Assembly (NCBI RefSeq): GCF_050624435.1
Contig: NC_134531.1
Location: 252,230,812-252,294,811 of the forward strand
From: Tenrec ecaudatus
Lineage: Eukaryota > Chordata > Mammalia > Afrosoricida > Tenrecidae
Direction of reading: 5' to 3'
Length of the DNA stretch: 64,000 nt
Of this stretch, positions 52,015-64,000 are shown one piece after another (position 1 is the first letter of the stretch; every line of letters begins with the position of its first letter). The position numbers and the translations under genes are program-made. A model generated the notes under the pieces. It was not told where the DNA came from, did not search any database, and saw only the letters and a list, made by a program, of their open reading frames with translations.

Positions 52015-52965
52015 CATCGAGGCCAAATGGGTGCATAAGCAAATGTGGTGAAGAAAGCTGATGGTGCCCGGCTATCAAAAGAGATAGCGTCTGGGGTCTT
52101 AAAGGCTTGAAGGTAAACAAGCAGCCATCTAGCTCAGAAGCAACAAAGCCCACATGGAAGAAGCACACCAGCCTGTGCGATCACGAGGTGTCGAAGGGAT
52201 CAGGTATAAGACATCATCAGAACAAAGAAATCTTACCATAGTGAATGAAGGGGGAAGTGCAGAGTGGAGACCCAAAGCCCATTTGTCAGCCACTGGAAAT
52301 CCCCTTGCAGAGGGGTCTAGGGGAGGCGATGAGTCGGTCAGGATGCGATGTAGCACCGATGAAGAATACAGCTTACCTCTAGTTCCTAAATGCTTCCTCT
52401 CCTCCTCTCCCCCACCCCCCGCTGTCATGATCCGAATTCTACCTTGCAAGGCTGGACAGAGCAGAGGATGTACACTGGTGCATATAGGAGCTGGAGGCAC
52501 AGGAAATCCAGGGCGGGTGATACCTTCAGGACCAGGGGTGTGAGTGGTGATACTGGGAGGGTAGAGTGAGGGTAGAGTGGTGATACTGGGAGGGTAGTGG
52601 TGATACTGGGAGGGTAGAGGGATACTGGGAGGGTAGTGGTTATACTGGGTTGGAAAGAGGAAGCCGATTACAAGGATCTACATGTTACCTCCTCCCTGGG
52701 GGACAGACAACAGAAAAGTGGGTGAAGGGAGATGTCAGACAGGGCAAGATATGACAAAATAATAATTTATAAATTATCAAGGGCTCATGAGGGAGTGGGG
52801 AGTGGGGAGGCAGGGAGAAAAGAGGACCTGATGCAAAGGGCTTAAGTGGAGAGCAAATGCTTTGAAAATGATGAGGGCAATGATTGTACAGATGTGCTTT
52901 ACACAATTGATGTATGTTTGGATTATGATAAGAGTTGTATGAGCCCCTAATAAAACATTTTAAAA
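52015..52965 (+). mobile_element. L1 3'-end fragment, ~950 bp
   Basis: 'gaggccaaatgggtgcataa' through the 'aggcttgaaggtaaacaag' block to 'gagcccctaataaaacattt'. It contains an expanded minisatellite at 52,544-52,650. Confidence 0.9.
52544..52650. repeat. Minisatellite within L1 3' UTR
   Basis: About five imperfect units of 'gtggtgatactgggagggta'. The same site in other L1 copies (62,345-62,370) holds a single unit. Confidence 0.88.
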
Positions 52966-53307
52966 GAAAAGTGTAAAAGTGCCACACAGGCATTAGGAAA
53001 TAAAGGATTTTATTTATTATGAAATAAAGGAGTTGCACAGCACGCCTGGCTTCTCCAATTCTGCACATACCAAGGTAGGCAGTTCTAAAGGACCCAACCA
53101 AAATAAAAATGAGGATTATCACATGTTGTGAAGATTATAAACAATATCACCAAGGAAGTCATTGAATGAGAATCTAAATTGCTGCGGAAGCCTTCACTGA
53201 AAACACAGTAAGAGCTTTTTTTAAACAGAAAGAAAACCCTAAGGAACACATGGGGTCCACACAAGGCAGAGTTGACTTGACCACACTACTTTGACTGTTT
53301 GCTCAGC
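52966..53307. other. Intergenic DNA, no feature recognised
   Basis: Nothing that I can name. Confidence 0.5.
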
Positions 53308-53505
53308 AGGAAACTGGGTGGTGTCGTGGATTCTATGTTGGGCTGCTAACCACAAAGTCATCAGTTTGAAACCACCAGCCACTCCTCTGGAGAAAGAAGA
53401 GGCTTTCTATTCCCAGAAAAAGTTATAGTCACAGAAGCCAACAGGGGCAGTTCCCTGCTCTATAGGATAATTATGAGTCAGCACTGAGTCACAGTGCTGA
53501 CACAC
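53308..53505 (+). repeat. Afrotherian SINE
   Basis: 'ctgggtggtgtcgtggattc', 'aaaccaccagccactcctct' and 'aattatgagtcagcactgag' in order. A 40-bp inverted L1 3'-UTR scrap ('acatgattttttgttctttg') follows at 53,538. Confidence 0.85.
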
Positions 53506-53579
53506 TGTGATCATATCATGGAGGTGTGCATCCAATGACATGATTTTTTGTTCTTTGATGGCACTTTTACACTTTATAC

Positions 53580-54573
53580 AACCTAATTCCAGGGAGAAGA
53601 CCACTGAGCCTTGGGGCTATGCTGTTGGCCAAGAGTATCTTTGCATGCTTGAGTCCTGTGGCCATAGCTGATTCTTTATGCTTATAGTGAGTGAGGCTGA
53701 AGCGCTGGGTCATACTGCATCCATTTGCCTTCCTGGGGATGGAAGAAGAGGGACTGAAGATGGAGTCACTGAGGTCAGTCTCCAGAGCACTGCATACCTA
53801 CACAGCTGAAGTCAGGTGAAGGCGCCCGATTGGCACCAGTTTTCACATGTTGTCACAGATAGTTTCCGAGAGAATTAAGCACTTTCTGTACTCCTTCACT
53901 GGGAGGTGGAGGAGAAGTCAGGTGGAAGTTTGCACCTAATTTCTGGTAGACTCTGCCTGTGCACCTGATCTTTATCTGTGTCCTTTCACTATGATACCCT
54001 GCAACTGTCTGTGTAACATTTCTCTGAGTTCTGTGAGTCTTTCCTGTGAATCTTTGGACCTGTGAGTGGTCTTGGATACCCCCCACCATAAGTATTCAGC
54101 AAATAAGTTAAAGGCATTCTGCAGAGATTAAAGCAATCAATCAGATTTCTCATAAAGAGGAAATCTGGGCAAATATTTGGTTGGTACTTTAAATGAAAAG
54201 GGAAGAGTAGACGAAATTGGTCAGGAGAAAAGTTAGTCATTCCACATTACTCTTGATCCCCTTCTAGTCAAAAAATCTAAGCATATTATTTTCAGCTCCC
54301 GATAGACACACTTCTAAGAGAGACAATAACACAAGTGTGATGTGCCCACTTAGGAAAAACTGCCCATTGAAGACCAAAAGGGTAGCATTTACCAAGGACA
54401 AGTATCAAGGATTAGGAAAAGAAGCCTGGGAACAGGAAAGGCAGGTAGGAAGTGGGTGAAGCAGTGGCCCATTGAGGGGAATGTGATGAATGAGCTGGGA
54501 CAACTTGTGTGTGAATTATTGCATGCAACCTGATTTGCTCTGTTCACCTTCACTCATTTCATAGTAGGAACTT
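53580..54573. other. Intergenic DNA, no feature recognised
   Basis: No named repeat or gene signal before the L1. Confidence 0.5.
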
Positions 54574-55451
54574 TAAAAAGGAAAAAAAATATGAGCGAAC
54601 TGAGTAACACATACCAGAGGGACTCCACAGAATCCAGCCCAGAAGAGTTACTAAGGGAAATTCAACACTGCTGGATCACAGGAGGAGCATCATAAAGATA
54701 AGTAGGCACAGACCCACAGGTTTTGAGGGGCTGAGGACTTTGGGCTTACCATAGTGGAGGTTGGCAAGGGTTTAACCTTAGCCCTGCCACTGTCTCAGCT
54801 GGAGCCTAGACCAGCTGGAACTGGCCCAGGGGCTTAATCTCAACACAGCCACAGTTTACTGCCACCTTGGAGCAGGGATTAAATCCTTGCAGCCCCACAG
54901 ACTGGGATGGGGGCTCAGCTACATTGTTACTCTTGTTTTCCTCTCTTCTCTCTATGCCCTCACTGTCTCAGCGGGCTTAGTTTCTTTCCCCCTCTTTATC
55001 TCTTTCATGTTCTCTCACTGCTGACCTCCAGACCACTTTCCTTATCCTAGGGCATTTACACCTTCCCTCCACCTAGTTAAGTGAGCTCTACCGTGTGAAG
55101 TGTAGCCCAAGGCTGGGGAAAGCTCACAGGCCCTCCACCAGGGGATACTCTGCCAAACTTCTTGACTGGCGGGGGGAGCTCCTATATGTCCTCTGTGGGA
55201 CCACGTGACTGAGTGAACTTCCTCCCGCCTACCCTAGTGCCTCACATGGACTAAGACAACTCAGCCAACACTCACCAACATTCCAAGCTGCTGCAGGAAC
55301 CTCTGTCTCACCTCCAAAGTGATCTACCTGACCAGGGCAATTCTGCCCACCATTTGCGGTGTTCTACACTAAAGCAGGCAACCTGCAAGCTTCTGGGGCA
55401 CTCCCCTTGAGAGGGAACCACAGGAGGATAAAGTTGTAGGCTAATTCCATA

Positions 55452-56505
55452 GTGAAACTAGCTGCAGGAAGTTCAAAGAAGCATTTCTACAAGTTTCCCA
55501 GAGAGAGCCAGTGCTCTTCGACTCCCTGGAAAATGGTACCTGGCTCCTCTAAAACAACACAACACAAACAGCGGTCTGCCCCAACAATCTTGATTAAAAA
55601 ACTAGGGGAAACAAAAGACCATTGCAGAAAATGTCTTGAACCTAACAATGTGCATAGAAGAAGCAGTCATTGATCGTCCACAGAAAGAAATTTTCAGAAT
55701 GCTGCTTGGAGTCATACAGGATATGAGGGAAACAATACAGACAAAGGATGACATTATAGAGGAGATAAAGTCCATACACCAAAGGGAAATACAAGAGTTT
55801 AGGGAGGAGATGATAAAACCAGTGGCCAATTCACGAACCTTGAGAACTGACTGGAGGAAGCACAAAACCACACCAGTGACCTAGGGGACAGTCAAGCAGA
55901 ATTAAAGAAACACGAACAAATATCTAATAAGGTCATCAGAGAACCTGAAGAAAACCTAAGAGCTATGTCTGATGCTATGAAGAGGAACAACATCTGGTAA
56001 TAATTGGATTACTGGAGGATGCCACAACAAAGAAGTCATCTGCAACAATAGTGAGAGAATTCTTGAAGGAAAACTTCCCCAGCTTAATGAATGAAAACCA
56101 GGCAACCCTTTAGGAGGCCAAAAGAACACCAGCTAGACTGTATGCCAAGTGGAAGTCACCAAGGCACATGATAGTTAAACTATCCAACTTTGGGGAAAAG
56201 GAGAGAATCATGAGAGCAGCTGGGTAAAAACAAGCGATCACATATAAAGTTCCCAAATAAGAATATCCTCAGACCTATCAGTGGACACTATGAAGAAGAG
56301 GAGAGAGTGGAGGAACATATTCCAAAAATTGAAGGAAAATAATGCAAACCCAAGAATACTCTACTCAGCCAAATTATCGATCAAGATAGATGGAGAAGTA
56401 AGAGTCTTCCCAGACAATGATAAACTAAAAAAATAGATTAGAAGAAACACAGCCCTACAAAATATCTTTGCCGACCCGGTGTGGGCAGACGAACAACATT
56501 CATGA
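55452..56505 (+). pseudogene. L1 ORF1 (RNA-binding coiled-coil protein), broken
   Basis: ORF1p is the trimeric nucleic-acid chaperone of the L1 particle. Visible parts: an N-terminal segment (VPGSSKTTQHKQ), a coiled-coil stretch (IQDMRETIQTKDDIIEEIKS, IHQREIQEFREEM), an RRM-like part (TIVREFLKENFPSLMNEN) and the C-terminal domain (RHMIVKLSNFGEKERIMRAA, then NPRILYSAKLSIKIDGEVRV). These lie in different frames with several stops, so no ORF1 protein can be made. The start is uncertain between 55,452 and 55,533. Confidence 0.85.
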
Positions 56506-56698
56506 AGCATAAATAAACGACCACCACATAGAACAACCTCACTCAGAGGGCAACAAAGAGAAAACAACCCCCAACAGAACATTGGCTTAAGGGTGGAAAG
56601 AAGTCAAGAATGATCTACAACACACACACACACAACACACTAATAAGAAAGGAAGGTTGGAAAATACCCAACACAAAAGGTATAAGATCACTTCACAG

Positions 56699-59600
56699 AT
56701 GGAGATGATAACCCTGATTATCAATGGACTGAATTCAGGCATTAAAAGACTGAGGCTATCAGACTGGCTTAGAAAACACAACCCATCAATCTGCTGCCTA
56801 CAGGAGACACATCTCAAGGCTACAGACAAAACTAGGCTAAGAATCAAAGGCTTCAGAAAGCCATATCAAGCAAACAACAATTCAATTAAAAAAAAGCAGG
56901 GGTTGCAATCCTAATATTGGATAAAATTGATCTCAAAGTGAAAACCATAAAAAGAGATATGGAGGGACACTATATAATGCTCAAGGGAACGGTGGACAAA
57001 GAACCACTAAGCATTGTAAACATATATTCCCCAAATGAGAGACTTGCTGAATACGTCACCAAACACTCCAAAAGATGAAAAAAAGAAATCACACCCTCAA
57101 CAATTATAGTGGATGACATCAATACACTGCTCTCTGAGAAAGATAGATCACAGGGAAAGAAATTCAAAAGGAGGCCAGATATCTAAACACTACAATCAGA
57201 CAATTTAACCTGAAAGATATTTACAGAGCTTTTCATCCAAATATAAAAAATTCACATTCTTTTCAAGGTCGTATGGCACATATTTGAAGATAGACCACAT
57301 GCTGGGGTATAACGCCAATCTACACAAATGTAAGCACATTGAAATCATACAGACCTCTATCTCTGACCACTGTGCCATAAGGCTTGAAATCAAGAAAAGG
57401 AGATGAAGAAACAAGAGCAAATAATTGGAGGATGAATAATATTCTACTGAAAAAGGAGTGTGTACTGGAACAGATCAAAGATGAAATTAGGAAATTTCTA
57501 GACACCAACGAGAATGAGAACACGACATACCAAAACTTATGGGACACAGCAAAGGCAGTTATCAGAGGAAGTTTCATAGCAATACATGCACACCTGAAAA
57601 AGGAAAAGAGACTTATGATTAATATGTTGGCACATAATTTACAACAACTAGAGTAGAGTCAGCAGGAAAATCCTACTAATAGCAAAAAAAGAGAAATTAT
57701 CAAAATCAGGGCTGAGATTTGGGAGGGAAAATAAGAAAACTATGGAATAAAATTAATACTGCTAAAAGTTGGTTCTTTGAAAGGATAAACAGAATCGACA
57801 GACCACTGACAAACCTAACCAAAGAAAGGAGGGAAAATTTTCAATAGCAAAAATGAGGGATGAAAGAGGGGACATTACAACAGATGCTAATGAAATCAAA
57901 TGATAATTACACACTACCATGAAGGATTTTACTCCAGTAAATTCAACAACTTGGAAGACATGAACACATTCTTGGAAAAGCATTCCCTCCCTAGACTATC
58001 CCCAAAGAATGTAAGGAATCTCAACTGACCCATAGCAATAGAAGAAATAGACAAGGTTATGAAGGGATTACCAACAACAAAAAAATCCCCTTGCCTAGAT
58101 GACTTCACATTAGAACTCTACCAAACATTTAGGGAAGAACTAACACCAATCCTACACAAACTCTTCCAGAACGTAGAAAAAGACAGCAAACTCCCAAACT
58201 CCTTCTATGAAGCTAGTGTAACTCTGATACCCAAACCAGGCAAGGATCCCACAAGAATCGAGAAATACAGACCAATATCCCTAATGAACATCGATGCAAA
58301 AATCCTTAACAAATTACTGGCCAATATAATACAAAAGTATATAAAACAAATAATTCACCATGACCAAGAGGAATTCATACCAGGGATGCAGGGTTGGTTC
58401 AATATATGAAAGACCATTAGTATCATTTGCCACATTGACATGAAAAAGTATAAGAACCACATGGTAATATTGATAGATGCAGAAAAAGCATTGAACGACA
58501 TCCAACACCTATTCCTGTTTAAGACACTTGAGAAGATAGGAATGGAAGGAAAATTCCTCAAGATAATACAAGCTATATATGAAAAACCAACAGCCACTGT
58601 GGTAGTCAATGGCGAAAAGACTAACACAATCCCACTGAAAAATAGTGCCAGAGAAGGATGCCCCTTGCCCCCACTCTTATTTAATATCATACTGGAGGTT
58701 TTAGCTAACAGCATAAGGCAAAGAAAATACATCAGAGGTATTCTTTTGGGGAAGGAAGAGGTGAAGCTATCGATATTTGCAGATGATATTATTTGATATA
58801 TGGAAAATCCCAAAAACTCCACAAGGGGAGTACTTGAAGCAATAGAGGAGTCTGGCAGAGTGGCAGGATATAAGATCAACAAACAGAAGTCCATCGGTCT
58901 GCTATATATATCAGATAAGACCATAGAAGAGGAGATCAAAAGGTGGTACCATTCACAATAGCCAAGCGCAAACTGAAATATCTAGGGGTATACCTGACTA
59001 AAAGAACAAAAGATCTATATGGGGAAAACTACAGAACACTATTACAAGAAACCAAGAGTGACCTCAAAAAATGGAAGAATATCCAATGCTCGTGGATTGG
59101 AAGATTCAATATAGTAAAAATGTCAGTTCTGCCCAAGGCCCTATATAAGTTTAATGCAACCCCAATACAATTACCCCCATCTTTCTTCAAAGAAATGGAA
59201 AAACTGACTAACAACTTCATATGGAGAGGGAAGAAGCCCAGAATTAGTAGAGAACTCCTCAAGAAGAAGGACACAGTGGGAGGGCTTGCTTTACCTGACA
59301 TTAGCACATACTATGCAGCCACAGTTGTCAAAACTGCATGGCATTGGCACAGTGACAGATACTCAGACCAATGGAAAAGAACTGAAAAGCCAGAAACAAA
59401 ATCATCAGCATACAGACAACCTATCTTTCATAAAAGCCCCCAAAATATCCAATGGAAAACAAATGCCCTCTTTAACAAGTGGTGCTGGAAAAAAAATGGA
59501 TATCTACCTGCAGAAAAATGAAGCAAGACCCTTATCTCACTCCATGTACAAGAATAAACCCAAGGTGGATCAAAGACATTGAATTTAAAGCCCAAACTAT

Positions 59601-60488
59601 TAGGGCCATCAATGAGGGAATTGGCACCAACTTGAGAACTTTGGTGCAGGGAATATACAGGCTATCAGAAATAGGGAAGGACACAAACACAGAGGAGGCA
59701 CAAATTGACAAATGGGATCTACTGAAGATAAAACACCTGTGTACATCAAAAGAATTCACCAAGAGGGTAATAAGAGAGTCCACGGACTGGGAAAACATCT
59801 TTAACAATGACAGATCAGACAAAGGCATTATTACTAAAATCTATAATACTCTGCTACCTTCCAAAAAGAAAAAAAATTAACTACCCACTGAAGAGATGGG
59901 CAAAGGACCTGAACAGAAGTTTCACAGGGGCAGAAATCCAAATGGCCAATAAACATATGAGGAAATGTTCCCAATCATCAGCCAAAAGAGAAATGCAAAT
60001 TAATGAGGTTCCACCTGACACCCTCAAAAGTAGCCCAATTCAAAAAATCAGAACGCAACAAGTGCTGGAGTGGCTTTGGGGAGACAGGAACTCTCATCCA
60101 CTGCTTGTGGACCTTTAGGTATGTACAGATACTATGGAAATAGATTTGGCGATATCTAAAACAGATGGAAATTGAACTACTATACGACCCAGCAGTCTGC
60201 CTACCGGGCATATACCCAGAAGAGGCAAGAAACAAACCATGGCAAGACATCTGTGCTCCAATGTTCATTGCAGCACAGTTCACAATTTCAAGGAGTTGGA
60301 AACAACCCAAATTTCCATCAACTGATGAGTGGATTAAAAAATTGTGGTAGAATACAATGGAGTACTATGCATCGCTAAAACGCAGTGTTGAACGTACAAA
60401 GCACATTGCTGCATGGGAAGAACTGGAGGAAATCATGCTAAGCAAAGTAAGCCAAGCACAAAAGGACAAGTACAACATGTGTCCATAG
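56699..60488 (+). pseudogene. L1 ORF2 (endonuclease and reverse transcriptase), broken
   Basis: About 3.79 kb, near the usual 1,275 codons. The endonuclease start MITLIINGLNSGIKRLRLSD with CCLQETHLKATD is at 56.7-56.8 kb. The RT region includes [36 protein letters not shown], the [14 protein letters not shown] block and the catalytic FADD motif near 58,775-58,790 (SIFADDII, then a stop). The zinc-knuckle end (CWSGFGETGTLIHCLW-like) is near 60,060-60,110. It is split by many stops and frameshifts and is not functional. Confidence 0.9.
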
Positions 60489-62699
60489 GGGCATGGAGAA
60501 AAAGCTACTGTTTACTGACATTCCTAGGGTGAGGAGCAGGTAGTATGGCAGGGGCCAGACCAAATCCAGTGATCCATAAGGTAGCCAACTAGTGGGCGCA
60601 CAGGCCACTAACCCACCCAAGGGGAGGGTATCGTTTATATCTTCACAGGGAAAGAGGGACCAGACTTCAACCCAGTGTTCCAAGATGTGAATGCAACATG
60701 CTAGCATGGACTAGGGAACCAGTGGAGAGGTCTGAGGGGCCGGCCCCAATCCCAACTATGTGAACACCTGCCCCTCTCCCCAGAAGAATTTATTTCAGAG
60801 GACGGCACAGAATCTGTAGCTCCGCCAGAGGGTCATGTCTGATTAGAGCACATGGGAGCAAAGAAGGGGGAGGAAGAGAGAGTGGAGCACATCCTGGCAC
60901 ACCAAGCCTTGATGACGAGAATCCCACTCAGAGCAGCCAATCTACAGAGAAGATCATATGGCTGGTTCCACTATGAGACAGGACATCCTCACTGATCCAT
61001 AGCCCTACAGTGGACAACAATGAAGTCATAGTGTCGAAATTCTGCCTGATCTGATCCCACTACGCTGAAGCAAAACACTAAGTGCGTGCAACAGAACAGC
61101 AAGGGGAACAGATCAATGAAGTCCCCAGGGAATACCAAAAAATAGACTTTGGGACTAGGTCTTGGCACCCCATCAGACTCTACCAGAAATCACTCCTCAA
61201 GGCCAACAGACAGCCCTTGAACTAACTGCAAGCTTTCCTTTGTTATTGTTTTTCCCATTGGCTTTTTGTTGTTGCTCTGTTTTCTTTTGTTGCTTTGTTT
61301 TGCTCTGTCTTTTTTTGTACATGTTATTATCTCCACAGGTCTATCTAAATAAGATAGGCTGGATGAATAATCTGGAGCAGAAAACAACGGGACCAACAGT
61401 TCATGAGGGACAAGAGAGAGGGGGAGTTAGGGGGGAAAGGAAGTGGTATTAACAAACCCAGCAACAAGGGAACAACAAGTGACTGAAACTGGTGGTGAGG
61501 AGGGTGTGGGAGGCTTGGTAGGGCGTGATCGAGGGTAATGTAACCAAGAGGAATTACTATAACCCAAATGAAGGCTGAGCATGATAGTGGAACAAGAGGA
61601 CAGAAAAAGGAAATAGAGGAAAGAACTAGGAGGCAGAGGGCATTTATAGAGGTCTAAATAAAGGCATGCACGTATGTAAATATATTTATATATGAGGATG
61701 GGGAAATAGATCTATATGCACCTATAGGTTTAGTATTAAGGTAGCAGATGGACATTGAGCCACTACTCAAGTACTCCCTCAATGCAAGAATACTTTGTTC
61801 TATTAAACTGGCATTCCATGATGCTCACCATCCTGACACAATCACTGAAGACAAAGCAGGTGCATAAGCAAATGTGGCGAAGAAAGCTGATGGAACCTGG
61901 CTATCAAAAACATCTAGGGTCTTAAAGACTTGAAGGTAAACAAGCGGCCATCTAGCTTAGAAGCATCAAAATGTATCAGCCTGTGTGATGACAAGGTGTG
62001 GAAATAATCAAGTATTAGACATCAAAGAACAAAAAAATCACTTCATTGTGTGTGAGGGGGAGTGCAGATTGGGAACCGAAGACCCATCTGTAGGCAGCTG
62101 GACATCCCCTTACAGAAGGGTCGAGGGGAAGAGAAAAGCCAGTCAGGGTGCATGGTAATAATAATGATACCTACCACTTTCCTCTAGTTCCTAAATGCTT
62201 TCCCCCACCCCCACCCCGCCCCACTATCATGATCCCAGGTCTACCTTACAAATCTGGGTAGACCAGAGGATGTACACTGGTACAGATAGGAACTGGAAAC
62301 ACAGGGAATCCAGGAGAGATGATCCCTTCAGGACCAGTGCTGAGAGTGGTGATACTGGGAAGGTGGAGGGAGGATGGACAGGAAACGGGGAACCGAATAC
62401 AGGGATCTATATATAACCCCCTCCCTGGGGCACAGTCAACTGAAAATTGGGTGAAGGGAGATGTTGGACAGTGTAACATGTGACAAAGTGATAATAATTT
62501 GTAAATTAGCAAGGGTTCATGAGGGAGGGGGTGGTGGGGAGGGAGGGGAAAATGAGGAGCTGATACCAAGGGCTCAAGCAAAAAGCAAATGTTTTAAGAA
62601 TGATGATGGCAACAAATGTACAAATGTGCTTGACACAATGTATGTATGTATGGATTGTGATAAAAGTTGTACACTTCCTCACTAAAATGATTTTTTTTA
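60489..62699 (+). mobile_element. L1 3' UTR, ~2.2 kb
   Basis: Untranslated tail of the L1 above. Copies of its last 0.3-1 kb make up at least ten other fragments in the window. It contains a G-rich/purine-rich tract near 62,520-62,550 ('gagggagggggtggtgggga'). Confidence 0.88.
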
Positions 62700-62717
62700 A
62701 AGGAAAAAAATGCGAGC

Positions 62718-62999
62718 ATACACATATTCACACAGTCATACACTTACTATTGAGAGAGAGTTGCATTGGCAAATTCTTTCATTCCCTGCAGTCAACATCC
62801 ATAACAATACTTTATTTTTATGCAACAAAATTTGAATAATCTAATTGGATAATTTAGCTTGAAACATGAAAGTCAGTTCAGTGAAAGTATATATGCACAT
62901 ATCAAACTATTACAATATATGTATATGTACAATATGTATATTTTTATTCAGGAAAGGACTAACCTATGGTCTGGGCGTGTTTTTTGTTTGTTTTTAATC
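62718..62999. other. Intergenic DNA, no feature recognised
   Basis: AT-rich, no gene. Confidence 0.45.
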
Positions 63000-63063
63000 A
63001 TAAAAAATTATTTTATTGGGGGGCTCTTACATATAACATTAAAAAACATTTTATTAGGGGCTG
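63000..63063 (-). mobile_element. Two adjacent inverted L1 tail scraps
   Basis: 'attattttattggggggctc' and 'aacattttattaggggctgg' are two copies of the inverted L1 3' terminus, each only about 25-30 bp. Confidence 0.65.
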
Positions 63064-63419
63064 GCCTGGGTGTTTTAATTAAAGAAATTAAGGCTCACTA
63101 TTGAATTTCTTCATTCTTGTTTATTTGTAGTTTTCCTCTGTGGCCCAGTGCACATGATCAGACCACTTGAGTTTAGCTGAGAACATTCTATTTCTGACAG
63201 CATTTCGGCAGGTGCCACATCAAAGGTATACAGTTTATTTTCCAGTCCTACTGACAGCTCCACACCGTGAGCACCTGCCCCAGTAACCCCAGCAACTTCC
63301 ACCCAGAACGATCTCACCTCACTTTGAACCCTGGCATCTTTGGTATCTGTCATTCTCATCTGTCGCTCACCTAGTTACAGGTTCAATTTCCCTCACGCCT
63401 GCTATTAATAATGCCTGTC
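63064..63419. other. Intergenic DNA with an 82-codon - strand open frame
   Basis: 63,111-63,359 on the - strand is open (VELSVGLENKLYTFDVAPAE within it) but matches no family I recognise, and has no splice or promoter context. Probably chance. Confidence 0.3.
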
Positions 63420-63640
63420 GTTCACAGGGGCTTTTACTGTGTGCGAGCCACTGCTCCTAAGGACAGGAACTAGCTTATCTAATACTTAAAGCAATCTTAG
63501 GTGGGAGGGACTGTGAAGGCAACAGTCTTGCAAGCATGGAGCCAAAGTAATTTGGTTCTGTGGTTGCTTTCAGAATCAGAACATTGAAAGTGCCGCAGGA
63601 CTTGAGCCTGCATCTCTCAGTACTTAGCCATGTTATGCAT
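63420..63640 (-). repeat. MIR-like remnant
   Basis: 'ttactgtgtgcgagccactg' and 'agcaatcttaggtgggaggg' follow the inverted MIR layout. The last 360 bp of the window beyond it hold nothing recognised. Confidence 0.55.
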
Positions 63641-64000
63641 GCAATCCTTCAGTAAATGATCTGGAAATGTCTTATGGTCGTTCTCTGTGAAAAAGAAATT
63701 GTTCTGTTATTATGGAAAAAAGTAAAGGCTAGGGAATTGATATTCGATTGATATTGTTTTGTGGTTTTTCCTTTTACTTTTTTTCAATTCCACAGTACAT
63801 TTAAGATTAGATTAAGTAGGTTTTTATTGAATTGAGGATCAAGGAATATTGATGATATTGAGACTTCTGGCACTGATTTTTTTGTTGTAGTGTAAATTTG
63901 TGGTCTGGTGACACAGCTAGATACACATGCATAGTAACTCCCTATTATGCAACAAACCACTTCCTGCATATGTTTATTAATTTTCTGCAGTGTTTCAGCT

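Larger units (their letters stand above)
54597..62699 (+). mobile_element. Near full-length L1 retrotransposon (8.1 kb), inactive
   Basis: A complete L1 layout: 5' UTR (about 54,597-55,450), ORF1, ORF2 and a 2.2-kb 3' UTR ending in an A-rich tail. An imperfect direct repeat of about 19 bp, 'aaaggaaaaaaaatatgagc' (54,577-54,596) and 'aaaggaaaaaaatgcgagc' (62,699-62,717), is the target-site duplication, so the copy reached or nearly reached full length. Two to three mismatches and many breaks in both ORFs indicate an inactive, moderately old copy. It is the reference for the L1 fragments elsewhere in the window. Confidence 0.92.

Noticed and set aside
63111-63359. 82-codon - strand frame as a host exon
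   Set aside because: No convincing splice sites, promoter or known domain; length is within chance expectation.
30840-64000. Neighbouring genes expected near CPOX (GPR15, CLDND1 or ST3GAL6)
   Set aside because: No exon resembling these genes was recognised; the downstream region holds only repeats and a pseudogene.

Overview
The window is nuclear DNA from a placental mammal, most likely an afrotherian and probably a tenrec. Three things point there: dozens of tRNA-derived SINEs of the afrotherian type, BovB-like RTE retrotransposon pieces like those of elephants, and short SPIN/URR1-type hAT transposons, a family reported from tenrecs among few mammals. The species call is inference. The one host gene with introns is CPOX (coproporphyrinogen-III oxidase, haem synthesis). 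It lies on the + strand with all seven coding exons, intact splice sites and a 433-residue product.

Layout. 1-12.1 kb: repeats, including an intact intronless copy of OSTC nested inside an L1 3' UTR, an RTE piece (-) and a 3.8-kb 5'-truncated L1 (+). 12.1-13.2 kb: CpG-rich CPOX promoter and exon 1, with GC boxes and a ZNF143-type motif. 13.2-30.84 kb: the rest of CPOX, its introns filled with SINEs, L1 tails, MIRs and one hAT element, ending in a 1.2-kb 3' UTR with an AATAAA signal. 30.8-54.6 kb: gene-poor DNA with a processed RPS2 pseudogene (-), several RTE and old L1 remnants, LTR-like fossils, SINE clusters and two more hAT elements. 54.6-62.7 kb: an almost full-length L1 (5' UTR, ORF1, ORF2 with endonuclease and reverse transcriptase, and an unusually long 3' UTR of about 2.2 kb) flanked by a degenerate target-site duplication; its ORFs are broken. 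The last 1.3 kb holds two L1 tail fragments, a MIR and unexplained sequence.

Nothing looks like a prokaryotic system, CRISPR array or multigene pathway. The more interesting points are the intact OSTC retrocopy, the long L1 3' UTR that seeds most repeats here, the putatively horizontally acquired hAT elements, an L1 insertion with tandem 3' ends inside an LTR-like element, and several repeat families I cannot name. All family names come from recall and visible similarity; no search was run.
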